Shown here one piece after another: positions 17,953-27,611 of a stretch of DNA of 64,000 bases. Position numbers and translations under genes: made by a program. Positions within the stretch are counted from its first letter, which is position 1, and each line of letters begins with the position of its first letter. Source of the DNA: Marisimplicoccus sp038147335 (GTDB lineage Bacteria > Bacteroidota > Bacteroidia > Flavobacteriales > Flavobacteriaceae); NCBI GenBank assembly GCA_038147335.1, contig JAYQTK010000002.1:310001-374000 (forward strand). Direction: 5' to 3'. The notes beneath the pieces were generated by a model that was given only the letters and a program-made list of their open reading frames with translations, was not told where the DNA came from and ran no database searches.

Positions 17953-18598
17953 TTTTCTTCCAAGATTAATTAGTGGAATTCTCTACATAGTAATAATTTT
18001 TGCATCAATAGTTATTAGTATGGAGACATTCATAACTGTTTTTTTAATTTTTACATTAATATCAACATATGAAGCTAATTCACTGTATCAAAAAATTAAA
18101 TCTAAGGGATATAAGTATAATCATCCTTTTATCCCCCCGTTATATGTTTCAGTATCAATGATAGCTCTGATTTATATTCCATTTAGTGGTAATGCTATAT
18201 ACAACCCATATCTAATCTTGTTTATTTTTATTTTAATATGGATAAGTGATACTATGTCTTATTTTTTTGGATCATTATTTGGTAGAAATAATTTAAAAAT
18301 TGAAGCTTCACCAAATAAAACGTGGGAGGGTTTTATTGGTGGATTATTTTGTTCAGTTTTATTCAGTTATGTTTCATTTAATTTTATACAAGAAATATTC
18401 CCTTTCTGGAAAACTATAGTGCTTGGATTCATTATACCAATTTTTGGACTTTTTGGAGATATTGTTCAATCCAAAATTAAGAGAAAAGCTGGTGTAAAAG
18501 ATAGCGGAAATATAATACCTGGACACGGAGGCTTATTTGATAGATTAGATAGTGCAATTGGTAATTCCTTTATTGTTCTAATAATAACCATTTTATAA
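17945..18598 (+). CDS. cdsA: Phosphatidate cytidylyltransferase
   Basis: Integral membrane enzyme making CDP-diacylglycerol from phosphatidate and CTP, the branch point of phospholipid synthesis. Six to seven hydrophobic segments; the family signature runs from SKIKRKAGVKDSGNIIPGHG to GLFDRLDS at the C-terminus, and ASPNKTWEGFIGG is the other conserved block. 217 residues from ATG at 17945, shorter than E. coli CdsA but usual in Bacteroidota. Stop overlaps the psd start by one base. Confidence 0.95.
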   Translation: MINFLPRLISGILYIVIIFASIVISMETFITVFLIFTLISTYEANSLYQKIKSKGYKYNHPFIPPLYVSVSMIALIYIPFSGNAIYNPYLILFIFILIWISDTMSYFFGSLFGRNNLKIEASPNKTWEGFIGGLFCSVLFSYVSFNFIQEIFPFWKTIVLGFIIPIFGLFGDIVQSKIKRKAGVKDSGNIIPGHGGLFDRLDSAIGNSFIVLIITIL

Positions 18599-19260
18599 TG
18601 TTTCATAAGGAAGGCTTTAATATTATAATTCTTTTTTTCATAGTTGTATCTATGGATGTTATTATTTTAGAAGTTCTTTTTGAAGAACCATCAACTATAA
18701 AGAGTCTTCTTCAAACTAGTGCACTAATTGTTTTACTATTAATATTATGGTTTTTCAGAAACCCAAAAAGAAACATAAATAAAAAGACTGATCATATCAT
18801 TAGTCCAGCAGATGGTAAAATTGTCAACATTGAGGAAGTTTTTGAAAATGAGTTTTTTAAAGATAAAAGATTACAGGTCTCTATTTTTCTATCTCCACTC
18901 GATGTTCATGTAAATAGATATCCTGTATCAGGAGAAGTTTCATACTCAAAACATCATCATGGTAAATATTTAGTAGCTTGGCACCCAAAATCTTCTGATA
19001 AAAATGAAAGAACAACTATAGTAATTAAAAATAAAAATTTTGGAAATATTATGTATAGACAGATTGCTGGAATGGTTGCAAGGAGAATAGTTAATTATGC
19101 AAATGAAGGCTTAATGGTAGCTCAAGGTGAGGACTCAGGCTTTATAAAATTTGGATCAAGAGTTGACCTATTTCTTCCATTGAATTCTCAACTTCTTATT
19201 AAGGAAGGAGATAGAGTTATTGGAGGAATTTCTGAAATAGCCAAGTTAGGAAAGTTCTGA
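18598..19260 (+). CDS. psd: Phosphatidylserine decarboxylase family protein
   Basis: Converts phosphatidylserine to phosphatidylethanolamine at the inner membrane. Two N-terminal hydrophobic helices are followed by the catalytic region: SPADGKIVNIEEV, FLSPLDVHVNRYPVSGEV, and near the end GFIKFGSRVDLFLP, where self-cleavage between Gly and Ser makes the pyruvoyl group. This is the short archaeal/Bacteroidota type of 220 residues. Translationally coupled to cdsA; the last 15 bases overlap the convergent valS. Confidence 0.93.
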   Translation: MFHKEGFNIIILFFIVVSMDVIILEVLFEEPSTIKSLLQTSALIVLLLILWFFRNPKRNINKKTDHIISPADGKIVNIEEVFENEFFKDKRLQVSIFLSPLDVHVNRYPVSGEVSYSKHHHGKYLVAWHPKSSDKNERTTIVIKNKNFGNIMYRQIAGMVARRIVNYANEGLMVAQGEDSGFIKFGSRVDLFLPLNSQLLIKEGDRVIGGISEIAKLGKF

Positions 19261-21870
19261 AATTGACTTTTTTATAGATTTTATCTTTTGTTCTGTATCG
19301 ATAATTTTTTGTTTTTCCTTATCTATAATTTCTTTAGGTGCATTACTTATAAAATTTTTGTTTTTTAATTTACTATCTACAGACTTTAGAAAACCAATAT
19401 TATATTCAAGTTCTTTATTTAATTTCTTGATTTCAGAATCTTTATCAAAACCTTCATCCAGTGGAATAAAAAACTCATAATTTTTTATTATAAAAGATTT
19501 AACTAAACCAAAGTCAGCTTTTTCAGATTCAATTATATCCTCAACAAATCCAATTTTTTTAATAACATCAATATTACCAATTGGTTTATTAGATGGAATG
19601 CAGTATAATTTAATTGATGTTTTAAAAGGAATATTTTTTTCCTTTCTATAATTTCTTATTTGTGAAATAATTTCTTTTGTAATTTCAAAATTATTAATCA
19701 GCTGTATATCATATTCTTCCTTATTTGGCCATGAACTTATTGTTATTGGTTTAGAGACTTTGCCCTCAAGATTATGATATATTTCTTCTGAAAGAAAAGG
19801 CATAAATGGATGGATAATTTTCAAATTATTGATAAATAATTCAATTAAATCAGACTTTGACTTTTGATCAATTTTCTTACCATATTCAGGTTTTAATATT
19901 TCTAATAACCATGAACAAAAGTCATCCCATATCAATTTATATGAAGACATTAAAACATCTGAAATCCTGTAACTTTCAAAGTTACTATCTATAGACTCTA
20001 AAGTATTGTTGAATTTATTTCTATACCAATTTAATGCCAGTTGATTAACTTTAGGCTGTTTAATTTGTGAGTCAGTATCCCAACCATCAACAAGTCTCAA
20101 TGCATTCCAGAGTTTATTTGTAAAATTTTTACCTTGCTGACACAGTGATTCATCAAACAATAGATCATTACCAGCAGCTGAGCTTAGCATTAAACCTACT
20201 CTTACTGAATCTGCACCATATTCTTCAATCAATTTAATAGCATCAGGTGAATTGCCGAGTTGTTTAGACATTTTTCTTCTAAGTTTATCTCTAACAATTC
20301 CAGTAAAGTATACATTAGAAAATGGTTTTTCGTCTCTAAATTCATAACCTGAAATTATCATTCTTGCAACCCAAAAAAATATTATATCAGGACCTGTAAC
20401 TAAATCTTGTGTAGGATAATAATATTTGATTTCATCATTATCAGGATTTCTAACTCCATCAAATACAGAGATTGGCCATAACCAAGAAGAGAACCAAGTA
20501 TCGAGTACATCTTGATCCTGACTCAGATCTGAATCTTTTAAATTTAATTTTAAGTCCTCGTTTGCTTTTTTAAGAGCTTCTTCTTTTGAAGTAGCAACTA
20601 TATACTCATCATCGTTACCATAATAAAAAACAGGGATTTGATGACCCCAAGATAGCTGTCTTGATATGTTCCAGTCTTTTATATTTTCAAGCCAGTACTT
20701 ATATGTTGATTTGAATTTATTAGGAAAGAACTTTATGTTTTCGTTTTCTAATACATTTATAATAGCTGGCTTAGTTATTTCATCCATCTTTAAAAACCAT
20801 TGTTTTGAAACTTTGGGCTCAATCACAGAATTTGTTCTTTCTGATCTACCAACATTATGGACATAATTTTCCTTTTTTATTAATAATTTATTTTTAATAA
20901 GCTCATCTTCCATCTCTTTTCTGACAACAAATCTATTTTTACCTTCATAATGAAGACCATGTTTGTTAAGATTAGCATTGGTGTCAAAAATATCTATAGT
21001 ATCAAGGCTATGTTTTTTTCCTAGGTTGTAATCATTTATATCATGCGCAGGGGTCACCTTAAGGCATCCTGTTCCAAATTCAACATCAACATAAGGATCA
21101 GCAATTACTGGTACTTTTCTGTCACAAATTGGAACAATAGCTTGTTTACCAATCATGGATTTATATCTATTATCTTTAGGATTAACACATACTGCAGTAT
21201 CACCAAATATAGTTTCAGGTCTTGTCGTTGCGATAATCATCTCTTGATCTGAATCCACGATTTTATATTTTAGATAGTATAAATTTGATTGTTCCTCAAC
21301 ATAATTTACTTCCTCATCAGAGACAGTAGTTTTAGCCTCTGGATCCCAGTTAATCATTCTGTATCCTCTATAAATTAATCCTTTATCATGAAGAGTTTTA
21401 AATGCAATTAAAACAGATTCATACATATCATCATCCAATGTAAACTTAGTTCTATCCCAATCACATGAACATCCCAACATTTTTAATTGTTCAAGTATTC
21501 CACCTCCATATTTTTCGGTCCACTCCCATGCGTATTTTAAAAATTCATCCCTAGAAATATCTAACTTATCTATTCCTTTTTCCTTCAGATTCTCAACAAC
21601 TTTTGCTTCAGTTGCAATCGATGCATGATCAGTTCCAGGAACCCAACATGCATTTTTACCTAACATTCTAGCCCTCCTAACTAATATATCTTGGATAGTA
21701 TTGTTAAGCATGTGACCCATATGAAGAAGTCCAGTAACATTTGGAGGAGGTATTACAATTGTAAATGGTTCTTTATCATTTGGAATAGATTTAAAAAGAT
21801 TGTTTTCCATCCAATATGAATACCATTTCTTTTCAATTTCAATATGTTCATATTTAGAAGGAATTGGCAT
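19246..21870 (-). CDS. valS: Valyl-tRNA synthetase
   Basis: Class I aminoacyl-tRNA synthetase charging tRNA-Val; a substrate tRNA-Val(GAC) is encoded at 6663-6737. The HIGH motif is HMGH in PNVTGLLHMGHMLNN (about residue 50) and the KMSKS loop is KMSKQ in RRKMSKQLGNSPDAI. The editing domain (TTRPETIFGDTAVCVNP, with TPAHDINDYNLGKKH) and a C-terminal coiled coil are present. 874 residues is normal. A full promoter-like element lies 27 bases upstream. Confidence 0.97.
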   Translation of the reverse strand: MPIPSKYEHIEIEKKWYSYWMENNLFKSIPNDKEPFTIVIPPPNVTGLLHMGHMLNNTIQDILVRRARMLGKNACWVPGTDHASIATEAKVVENLKEKGIDKLDISRDEFLKYAWEWTEKYGGGILEQLKMLGCSCDWDRTKFTLDDDMYESVLIAFKTLHDKGLIYRGYRMINWDPEAKTTVSDEEVNYVEEQSNLYYLKYKIVDSDQEMIIATTRPETIFGDTAVCVNPKDNRYKSMIGKQAIVPICDRKVPVIADPYVDVEFGTGCLKVTPAHDINDYNLGKKHSLDTIDIFDTNANLNKHGLHYEGKNRFVVRKEMEDELIKNKLLIKKENYVHNVGRSERTNSVIEPKVSKQWFLKMDEITKPAIINVLENENIKFFPNKFKSTYKYWLENIKDWNISRQLSWGHQIPVFYYGNDDEYIVATSKEEALKKANEDLKLNLKDSDLSQDQDVLDTWFSSWLWPISVFDGVRNPDNDEIKYYYPTQDLVTGPDIIFFWVARMIISGYEFRDEKPFSNVYFTGIVRDKLRRKMSKQLGNSPDAIKLIEEYGADSVRVGLMLSSAAGNDLLFDESLCQQGKNFTNKLWNALRLVDGWDTDSQIKQPKVNQLALNWYRNKFNNTLESIDSNFESYRISDVLMSSYKLIWDDFCSWLLEILKPEYGKKIDQKSKSDLIELFINNLKIIHPFMPFLSEEIYHNLEGKVSKPITISSWPNKEEYDIQLINNFEITKEIISQIRNYRKEKNIPFKTSIKLYCIPSNKPIGNIDVIKKIGFVEDIIESEKADFGLVKSFIIKNYEFFIPLDEGFDKDSEIKKLNKELEYNIGFLKSVDSKLKNKNFISNAPKEIIDKEKQKIIDTEQKIKSIKKSISELS

Positions 21871-21896
21871 CAGATGATAAATATTTTAAAGTAAAA

Positions 21897-21928
21897 CAAA
21901 AATAACATACCTTGAAGTATATTTACAA
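21897..21928 (-). promoter_or_regulatory. Bacteroidota promoter of valS
   Basis: Minus strand: TTG at 21928-21926, 21 bases, then TATTTTTG at 21904-21897. Both elements match the TTG/TAnnTTTG consensus. The -7 element ends 26 bases before the valS ATG. Confidence 0.5.
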
Positions 21929-21943
21929 AATTAAGTTAAATAA

Positions 21944-23134
21944 ATGCCATCAATATCAAAAAAAGGTAATAAGATTCCTCCTTCACCAATTAGAAAACTT
22001 GTACCATATGCTGATGATGCAAAAAAAAGAGGAATTGAAATTCTTCATTTAAATATTGGTCAGCCTGATATAAAATCTCCAGTTGAATCTCTTAATGCAG
22101 TTAAGGAAACTGATTTAGATTTATTAAAATATGAATATTCTCAAGGATCACTTGAATTTAGAAACAATGTTTGCAATTATTACAAAAAACATAGTATATA
22201 TGTTTCTCCTGATGATATTATAACTACTGTTGGTGCTAGCGAAGCCCTTTCATTTACAATGAATTCTATTTGTGATCCAGGTGATGAGGTCATTATTCCT
22301 GAACCTTTTTATGCAAATTATAATGGTTTTGCATTGGCTTCTGATGTTAATGTTATTCCAATTACATCAAAAATTGAAGATAATTTTGCTTTACCATCAA
22401 TTCATGAATTTGAAAAGAAGATTAATAGTAAAACAAAAGCAATCTTATTATGTAATCCTTGTAATCCAACAGGATATGTCTACTCTCAAGAGGAAATAAT
22501 AAACATTGCCAATCTTGCTAAAAAAAATGACTTATTTATAGTTGTTGATGAAGTTTATAGAGAGTTTATTTATACCGATACTAAGCATTTTTCAATTCTT
22601 GAAGATGAAAAATTTTCGGAAAATGCTATTTTAATTGATTCAACTTCTAAAAGATATAGTCTATGTGGTGCTCGAGTTGGATTTATTGTATCTAAAAACT
22701 CTGAATTCATTGAGACTTGTTTAAAGTTTGCTCTTACTAGATTATCTCCTCCTACTTTAGCATTAATTGCTGCGAATCATGCTTTAAATTCAAGAGAAGA
22801 CTATATAGAAAATGTAATAAAGGAATACTATAAAAGAAGAGAAGTTATTATTAATGAATTAAGTCAAATCGATAATATTAAGTTTTCTAATCCAATGGGT
22901 GCATTTTATTCTATTATAAAGTTACCAATTGAAAATGCAGAAGATTTTGCAAAGTTTCTTTTGACAGATTTTTCATATAAAAATCAAAGTGTAATGCTAT
23001 CTCCAGCTTCAGGTTTTTATAGTTCAGAAAATTACGGAAAAGATGAGGTAAGAATTGCATTTGTTCTAAATTCAGAAAAATTAAAAAATGCAATTAAGAT
23101 TATTAAACTGGGTCTTAAAGAATTTATTGGGTAG
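21944..23134 (+). CDS. PLP-dependent aminotransferase (class I/II)
   Basis: A 396-residue fold-type I aminotransferase of the aspartate/alanine aminotransferase superfamily. LNIGQPDIKSP is the N-terminal substrate arm, TVGASEALSFTMNSI binds the cofactor phosphate, LCNPCNPTGYVYS contains the cofactor-ring Asn, VVDEVYREF the Asp pairing with the pyridine nitrogen, and STSKRYSLCGARVGF holds the Schiff-base Lys. Arg in VRIAF at the C-terminus binds the carboxylate. Substrate is not assignable. It is separate from the aspartate-type enzyme in the aromatic operon. Start ATG at 21944; murB follows three bases after the stop. Confidence 0.9.
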   Translation: MPSISKKGNKIPPSPIRKLVPYADDAKKRGIEILHLNIGQPDIKSPVESLNAVKETDLDLLKYEYSQGSLEFRNNVCNYYKKHSIYVSPDDIITTVGASEALSFTMNSICDPGDEVIIPEPFYANYNGFALASDVNVIPITSKIEDNFALPSIHEFEKKINSKTKAILLCNPCNPTGYVYSQEEIINIANLAKKNDLFIVVDEVYREFIYTDTKHFSILEDEKFSENAILIDSTSKRYSLCGARVGFIVSKNSEFIETCLKFALTRLSPPTLALIAANHALNSREDYIENVIKEYYKRREVIINELSQIDNIKFSNPMGAFYSIIKLPIENAEDFAKFLLTDFSYKNQSVMLSPASGFYSSENYGKDEVRIAFVLNSEKLKNAIKIIKLGLKEFIG

Positions 23135-23137
23135 CTT

Positions 23138-24142
23138 ATGATTGTAAATAAAAATGCTTCATTAAAAAAGCTCAATACATTTAAAGTAGATGCTAGTTGT
23201 GATGTGTTAGTTGAGTCAAGTAGCACCAATGATCTCTTAGAGGTATTAAACAACAAAGAGTTAAATAACAATCTATTTATTCTTGGAGGTGGTAGTAATA
23301 TATTATTTACAAAGCATTATCAAGGAACTATTATTAATCTAAAAGAAGAAAGTATAAAGATCTTAGATGAAGGTCCTGACAAAGTTCAAGTTGAAGTATC
23401 TGCTGGCATGAACTGGCATAGATTTGTTAAGTGGGCAGTGGATAAAGATTTTGGTGGTATTGAAAATTTGTCATTAATTCCTGGTAATGTTGGTGCTTCT
23501 CCAATTCAAAACATAGGGGCTTATGGTGTAGAGTTAGAAGATGTATTCGATAGTTGCTCAGGTATAATGATTGACTCTCTTGATAAAGTTAACTTAAGTA
23601 AGTCAGATTGTGAATTTACTTACAGATCATCCATTTTTAAAAAAAAACTTAAGAATAAATTTATAATAACTTCTGTCAGATTTAATCTAACAAAATCAAA
23701 TCATTTATATAATATTGATTATCCAGATTTGAATAATCTTTCGGAATCTAGCCTAGATTTAAAAAAGATTTCAAATGAGGTAATTAAAATTAGAAACTCA
23801 AAACTTCCAGATCCAAAACAATATGGTAATTGTGGAAGTTTTTTTAAGAACCCTGTTATAGGCTATTCTAAATTTCAAAAACTTAAAGAAAAATTTACTG
23901 AAATTCCTTTCTTTAAAACTGATTCAAATTATTTTAAAGTTCCAGCTGCATGGTTAATTGATAAATGTGGATTTAAAAAAATTAATGATAAAAATGTAGG
24001 AGTTTATAAGAATCAACCTTTAGTAGTAATTAATCTCGGCAATGCATCAGGGAATGAAATTATAAATTTTGCTAAAAGAATTAAGGACTCAGTATTTAAT
24101 GAATTTGATATTGAGCTTGAAGAAGAAGTAATTGTAATGTAA
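23138..24142 (+). CDS. murB: UDP-N-acetylmuramate dehydrogenase
   Basis: FAD enzyme reducing UDP-GlcNAc-enolpyruvate to UDP-MurNAc in peptidoglycan synthesis. The FAD domain shows FILGGGSNILFT near residue 48, then IENLSLIPGNVGASPIQNIGAYG, with FTYRSSIF and the catalytic-serine region NCGSFFKNP; the C-terminus has AAWLIDKCGFK. 334 residues with an inserted loop as in the type I enzyme. Three bases downstream of the aminotransferase gene. Confidence 0.96.
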   Translation: MIVNKNASLKKLNTFKVDASCDVLVESSSTNDLLEVLNNKELNNNLFILGGGSNILFTKHYQGTIINLKEESIKILDEGPDKVQVEVSAGMNWHRFVKWAVDKDFGGIENLSLIPGNVGASPIQNIGAYGVELEDVFDSCSGIMIDSLDKVNLSKSDCEFTYRSSIFKKKLKNKFIITSVRFNLTKSNHLYNIDYPDLNNLSESSLDLKKISNEVIKIRNSKLPDPKQYGNCGSFFKNPVIGYSKFQKLKEKFTEIPFFKTDSNYFKVPAAWLIDKCGFKKINDKNVGVYKNQPLVVINLGNASGNEIINFAKRIKDSVFNEFDIELEEEVIVM

Positions 24143-24144
24143 TA

Positions 24145-24597
24145 TTACTCTTTATTTTTTGAATCAATTATTATTGTTACTGGTCCATCATTAATAAGTG
24201 AAACTTTCATATCAGCACCAAAAGTTCCAGTTTTTACCTTATCATCAATCTGATCTTTACAAGTCTTAATAAAATGCTCATATAGAGGGATTGCAATTTG
24301 ATGATTAGCAGACTTTATATAAGATGGCCTATTTCCTTTCTTAGTTAATGCTAACAGCGTAAATTGAGAGATTAGAAGCAATTCACCATTAATATCCAAT
24401 ACGGATTTATTCATAACTCCTTCTGAATCATTGAATATTCTTAAGTTTAGAACTTTATTTGCTAGCCATTCTGCATCTTTTTTATCATCATCTAAACCAA
24501 TTCCTATTAAGACAAGTAATCCTTTTTGAATTTCAGATTTAATCTTATTATTTATCTCAACTGATGACTTATTAACTCTCTGAATTACTACTTTCAT
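24145..24597 (-). CDS. dtd: D-aminoacyl-tRNA deacylase
   Basis: Hydrolyses D-aminoacyl-tRNAs (and glycyl-tRNA-Ala) to keep translation homochiral. The 150-residue length and the motifs LLISQFTLLALTKKGNRPSY (active-site SQFTL) and VKTGTFGADMKVSLINDGPVT (the cross-subunit GP/NxGPVT motif) are diagnostic. The 5' end overlaps the end of rsgA by 26 bases, so translation is coupled. Confidence 0.97.
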   Translation of the reverse strand: MKVVIQRVNKSSVEINNKIKSEIQKGLLVLIGIGLDDDKKDAEWLANKVLNLRIFNDSEGVMNKSVLDINGELLLISQFTLLALTKKGNRPSYIKSANHQIAIPLYEHFIKTCKDQIDDKVKTGTFGADMKVSLINDGPVTIIIDSKNKE

Positions 24598-25519
24598 CTG
24601 ATTTTCTATAAATATTATGGTCTTTCAGCATATCTAAATAAGTGTTATATCTCGATTCAAAAATTTCACCATTTATTATTTCACTTTTTATATTACAATT
24701 TGGTTCATCTAGATGAAGACAATCTTTAAATTTACATTTGTCTTTTGCTTTAAAAAATTCTGGAAAAAAATCCCCAAGTTCATTTTTTGAAATATCTACA
24801 AGACCAAATCCTCTTATTCCAGGAGTATCTATTACCCTTATATTTGAATCTAGATCAAACATTTCTGCATGTGTGGTTGTGTGTTGACCCTGATTATGCG
24901 AGGATGATATTTCTTTTGTCTTCAGGCTTAAACCAGGAGATATGTAATTAATTAAAGTTGATTTACCTACTCCACTATGACCAGATATCATACAAGTTTT
25001 ATTTTTCATTTTTGCGATTAAATTATCTACTCCATCCCCAAATTTGGCCGAGATTAAATCACAATTATATCCTATATGATTATACATGTTAATCATTTCT
25101 TTAATTTTATCATCTTCATTTTTTTGAAAGGTATCAATTTTGTTAAAGGCCAAAATAACAGGAATGTCATAAGCCTTACAGGTAACTAAAAATCTATCAA
25201 TAAAGTTATTTGTTGTTACAGGGTTATCTAGTGTAACAACTAGTATTGATAAATCGATATTAGAGGCAATTATATGATACTGTTTAGAAAGTTTTACTGA
25301 TTTTCTAATTATATAATTTGATCTAGGTAAAATATCTGAAATAATACCGGTATTTTGATCTTCTATTTCAAATATTACATCATCACCAACTGATATTGGA
25401 TTTGTAGTAGAGATATCCTTAAGTCTAATTTTTCCCTTTATTCTACATTCAAAAAATTTATTTTTTGATTTTACTAGGTACCAACTCCCTGTTGATTTAT
25501 ATACTTTACCCTCTAACAT
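24572..25519 (-). CDS. rsgA: Ribosome small subunit-dependent GTPase A
   Basis: Circularly permuted GTPase that matures the 30S subunit. An N-terminal OB fold (residues 1-70) precedes the G domain in permuted order: G4 AFNKIDTF, then SAKF (G5), Walker A GHSGVGKSTLIN, and VIDTPGIRGFG (G3). The C-terminal zinc site has CKFKDCLHLDEPNC. I take ATG at 25519 (MLEGKVYK); a TTG four codons upstream is less likely. 315 residues. A -7-like TAGATTTG lies at 25563-25556. Confidence 0.95.
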   Translation of the reverse strand: MLEGKVYKSTGSWYLVKSKNKFFECRIKGKIRLKDISTTNPISVGDDVIFEIEDQNTGIISDILPRSNYIIRKSVKLSKQYHIIASNIDLSILVVTLDNPVTTNNFIDRFLVTCKAYDIPVILAFNKIDTFQKNEDDKIKEMINMYNHIGYNCDLISAKFGDGVDNLIAKMKNKTCMISGHSGVGKSTLINYISPGLSLKTKEISSSHNQGQHTTTHAEMFDLDSNIRVIDTPGIRGFGLVDISKNELGDFFPEFFKAKDKCKFKDCLHLDEPNCNIKSEIINGEIFESRYNTYLDMLKDHNIYRKSDESSNSES

Positions 25520-25555
25520 ATTATATAACAATATATTTTTTCCTAATCATATTAA

Positions 25556-25563
25556 CAAATCTA
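25556..25563 (-). promoter_or_regulatory. Possible -7 element of rsgA
   Basis: TAGATTTG on the minus strand, 36 bases before the rsgA ATG and immediately in front of the divergent gpmI start. Matches TAnnTTTG but no -33 TTG is present. Confidence 0.3.
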
Positions 25564-25567
25564 CTTA

Positions 25568-27112
25568 ATGATATTTGTATCTTTAAATAAAAAATTGAAC
25601 AAGAAAGTCTTACTATTAATTCTTGATGGATGGGGAATTGCAGATAACAAAGATGCATCTGCACCTGACAAGGCAAACACTCCAAATTTTAATTCGTTAA
25701 TTGAGAATTACCCAAATAATTTTTTAATAACTCACGGTGAAAAAGTTGGTTTACCAAAAGGTCAAATGGGAAACAGTGAAGTTGGTCATATGAATATTGG
25801 TTCCGGAAGGATTGTTCTGCAAGATCTTCTTAAAATTAATAACAGTATTAAAGAAGGTGAGTTTAGAAATAAAAGTCATTTTAATGATATAATTAACTAT
25901 ACTAAAAAAAATTCTTCAAATGTCCATTTGATGGGTCTTGTTTCAGACGGGGGTGTTCACTCTCATATAGACCATTTAAAAGAGATTATTTTATCGTTAT
26001 CCGAGATTAAAGATAAAATCTATATACATGCATTTACTGATGGTAGAGACGTTGATCCAAAATCTGGAATTGATTTTATAAAATCTGTTGAAACTTTTAG
26101 TAAAACAAATGGAGGCAAACTTGCAACTATTATTGGTAGATACTATTCAATGGATAGGGATAATAGATGGGAGAGAGTTAAGAAAGCATATGATCTAATT
26201 TCAAATTCTCTTGGAACCAAGTCAACTGATTTGATACATGATATAAATAATTCATATTCAAGAGGAGTAACAGATGAATTTATAGAGCCACTTTTGAAGG
26301 TAGATTCAGATGGCAATCCAATTCATGAACTAAATTCTAATGATACGGTAATATTTTTTAATTATAGGACTGATAGAGGGAGGCAGCTAACATCCGCCTT
26401 ATGTGAAAAGGATTATCTAGATCATGAAATGACTAAATCTGTGAGTAATTTATACACACTTACTAATTATGATGAAAATTTTAAAATTGCAAAACCAATT
26501 TTTGAGAATAAGGTTCTTAAGAATACTCTTGGAGAGGTAATTTCTAAAAATAATTTTAATCAACTAAGAATTTCTGAAACTGAAAAATATCCACACGTGA
26601 CATTCTTTTTTAATGGTGGGAACGAGGAAAAATTCAAAAATGAGGAAAGAATTTTATGTCCATCACCAAAAGTAGCTACCTATGATCTTAAACCTGAGAT
26701 GAGCTCTGATGAAGTAACTAAAAATGTAATACGAGAAATCAAAAAAGGTAAATTTGAGTTTATATGCTTGAACTTTGCTAATCCTGATATGGTAGGACAT
26801 ACAGGAAACTTTACTGCTGCAGTTAAAGCTTGTGAAGCAGTAGACAATCATCTTGGAAGTATTATAAATGAAGCAACCAAAGAAGACTATACATCAATTG
26901 TTATATCTGATCACGGCAATTGTGAGAGAATGATTAATGATGATGGCTCAGTAAACACTTCACATACTATCAATCCAGTCCCTATAATTTTAGTTAATTG
27001 TCAAAACAAAGAAATTAATAATGGAGTGCTCGCGGATATTGCTCCAACTATACTTGATATTCTTGGCATAGAAACTCCTATAGAGATGGAAGGGGAATCA
27101 TTACTAATATGA
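25568..27112 (+). CDS. gpmI: 2,3-bisphosphoglycerate-independent phosphoglycerate mutase
   Basis: Interconverts 3- and 2-phosphoglycerate in glycolysis and gluconeogenesis using two Mn ions. The phosphoserine loop is MGNSEVGHMNIGSGR, the metal residues are in LLILDGWG, HSHIDHL, TDGRDVDPKSG, NFANPDMVGHTG and ISDHGNCE, and INPVPIILV is near the C-terminus. 514 residues, normal. ATG at 25568 is used, though a TTG at codon 10 (LNKKVLLLILDGWG) would make a more usual N-terminus. Its stop overlaps the next gene start as ATGA. Confidence 0.96.
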   Translation: MIFVSLNKKLNKKVLLLILDGWGIADNKDASAPDKANTPNFNSLIENYPNNFLITHGEKVGLPKGQMGNSEVGHMNIGSGRIVLQDLLKINNSIKEGEFRNKSHFNDIINYTKKNSSNVHLMGLVSDGGVHSHIDHLKEIILSLSEIKDKIYIHAFTDGRDVDPKSGIDFIKSVETFSKTNGGKLATIIGRYYSMDRDNRWERVKKAYDLISNSLGTKSTDLIHDINNSYSRGVTDEFIEPLLKVDSDGNPIHELNSNDTVIFFNYRTDRGRQLTSALCEKDYLDHEMTKSVSNLYTLTNYDENFKIAKPIFENKVLKNTLGEVISKNNFNQLRISETEKYPHVTFFFNGGNEEKFKNEERILCPSPKVATYDLKPEMSSDEVTKNVIREIKKGKFEFICLNFANPDMVGHTGNFTAAVKACEAVDNHLGSIINEATKEDYTSIVISDHGNCERMINDDGSVNTSHTINPVPIILVNCQNKEINNGVLADIAPTILDILGIETPIEMEGESLLI

Positions 27113-27611
27113 AAAGATCTATTTATTATTTATAGCTATTTTATTTACAAGCTGCTCTCAGAATCTAAATTATCTTTTAGAAGAAGGAGTAGTAGATATA
27201 GATTATTTAAAAAACTCACCTAAAACATATTGGTTTAATGAAAATTTTGAGAACTATACAGTTGAAAAAATAAATAGAGATAATTTCTCTGAGTTATATA
27301 ATTATGATATTGAAATATTCATGAATACATTATGCCATGACTCTCAGCGAGAAATACCTAGATTAATTAAAATTCTAAAGGAGCTTAATTTTCCCGAAAA
27401 TAAATTAAAAATTATTTTACTTAATCCAAATAAAAAGTCTGAAATGGGTTATGAAGTGAACAAAAATATAACCAATACACCAACGATTATTTTTAATTTA
27501 GATAATACTGAGGTTAATAGAATTGTTGAATTTCCAAAGGAGAGTCTAGAGAGTGATATCCTCAAAATTTTAAATGATGAAGACTATAAACATGTATATT
27601 TTATAGAATGA
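27109..27611 (+). CDS. Thioredoxin-like lipoprotein (one frame error)
   Basis: The gene starts at ATG 27109, overlapping the gpmI stop, and its N-terminus is a lipoprotein signal reading LFIAILFTSC once a one-base frame slip near 27117-27130 is corrected. The following EGVVDIDYLKNSP leads to the redox-like motif EIFMNTLCHDSQREIPRLIK, which corresponds to the WCxDSxREVPR motif of a Bacteroidota thioredoxin-like family, here with a single Cys and Thr-Leu in place of the Trp. About 167 residues after correction. The downstream map gene overlaps by four bases. Redox activity is doubtful because there is no CxxC. Confidence 0.75.

Noticed and set aside
24135..24160. Palindrome GTAATATTAC between murB and dtd as a bidirectional terminator
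   Set aside because: It has no loop, is all weak pairs but two, and is not followed by a clean T run on either strand.
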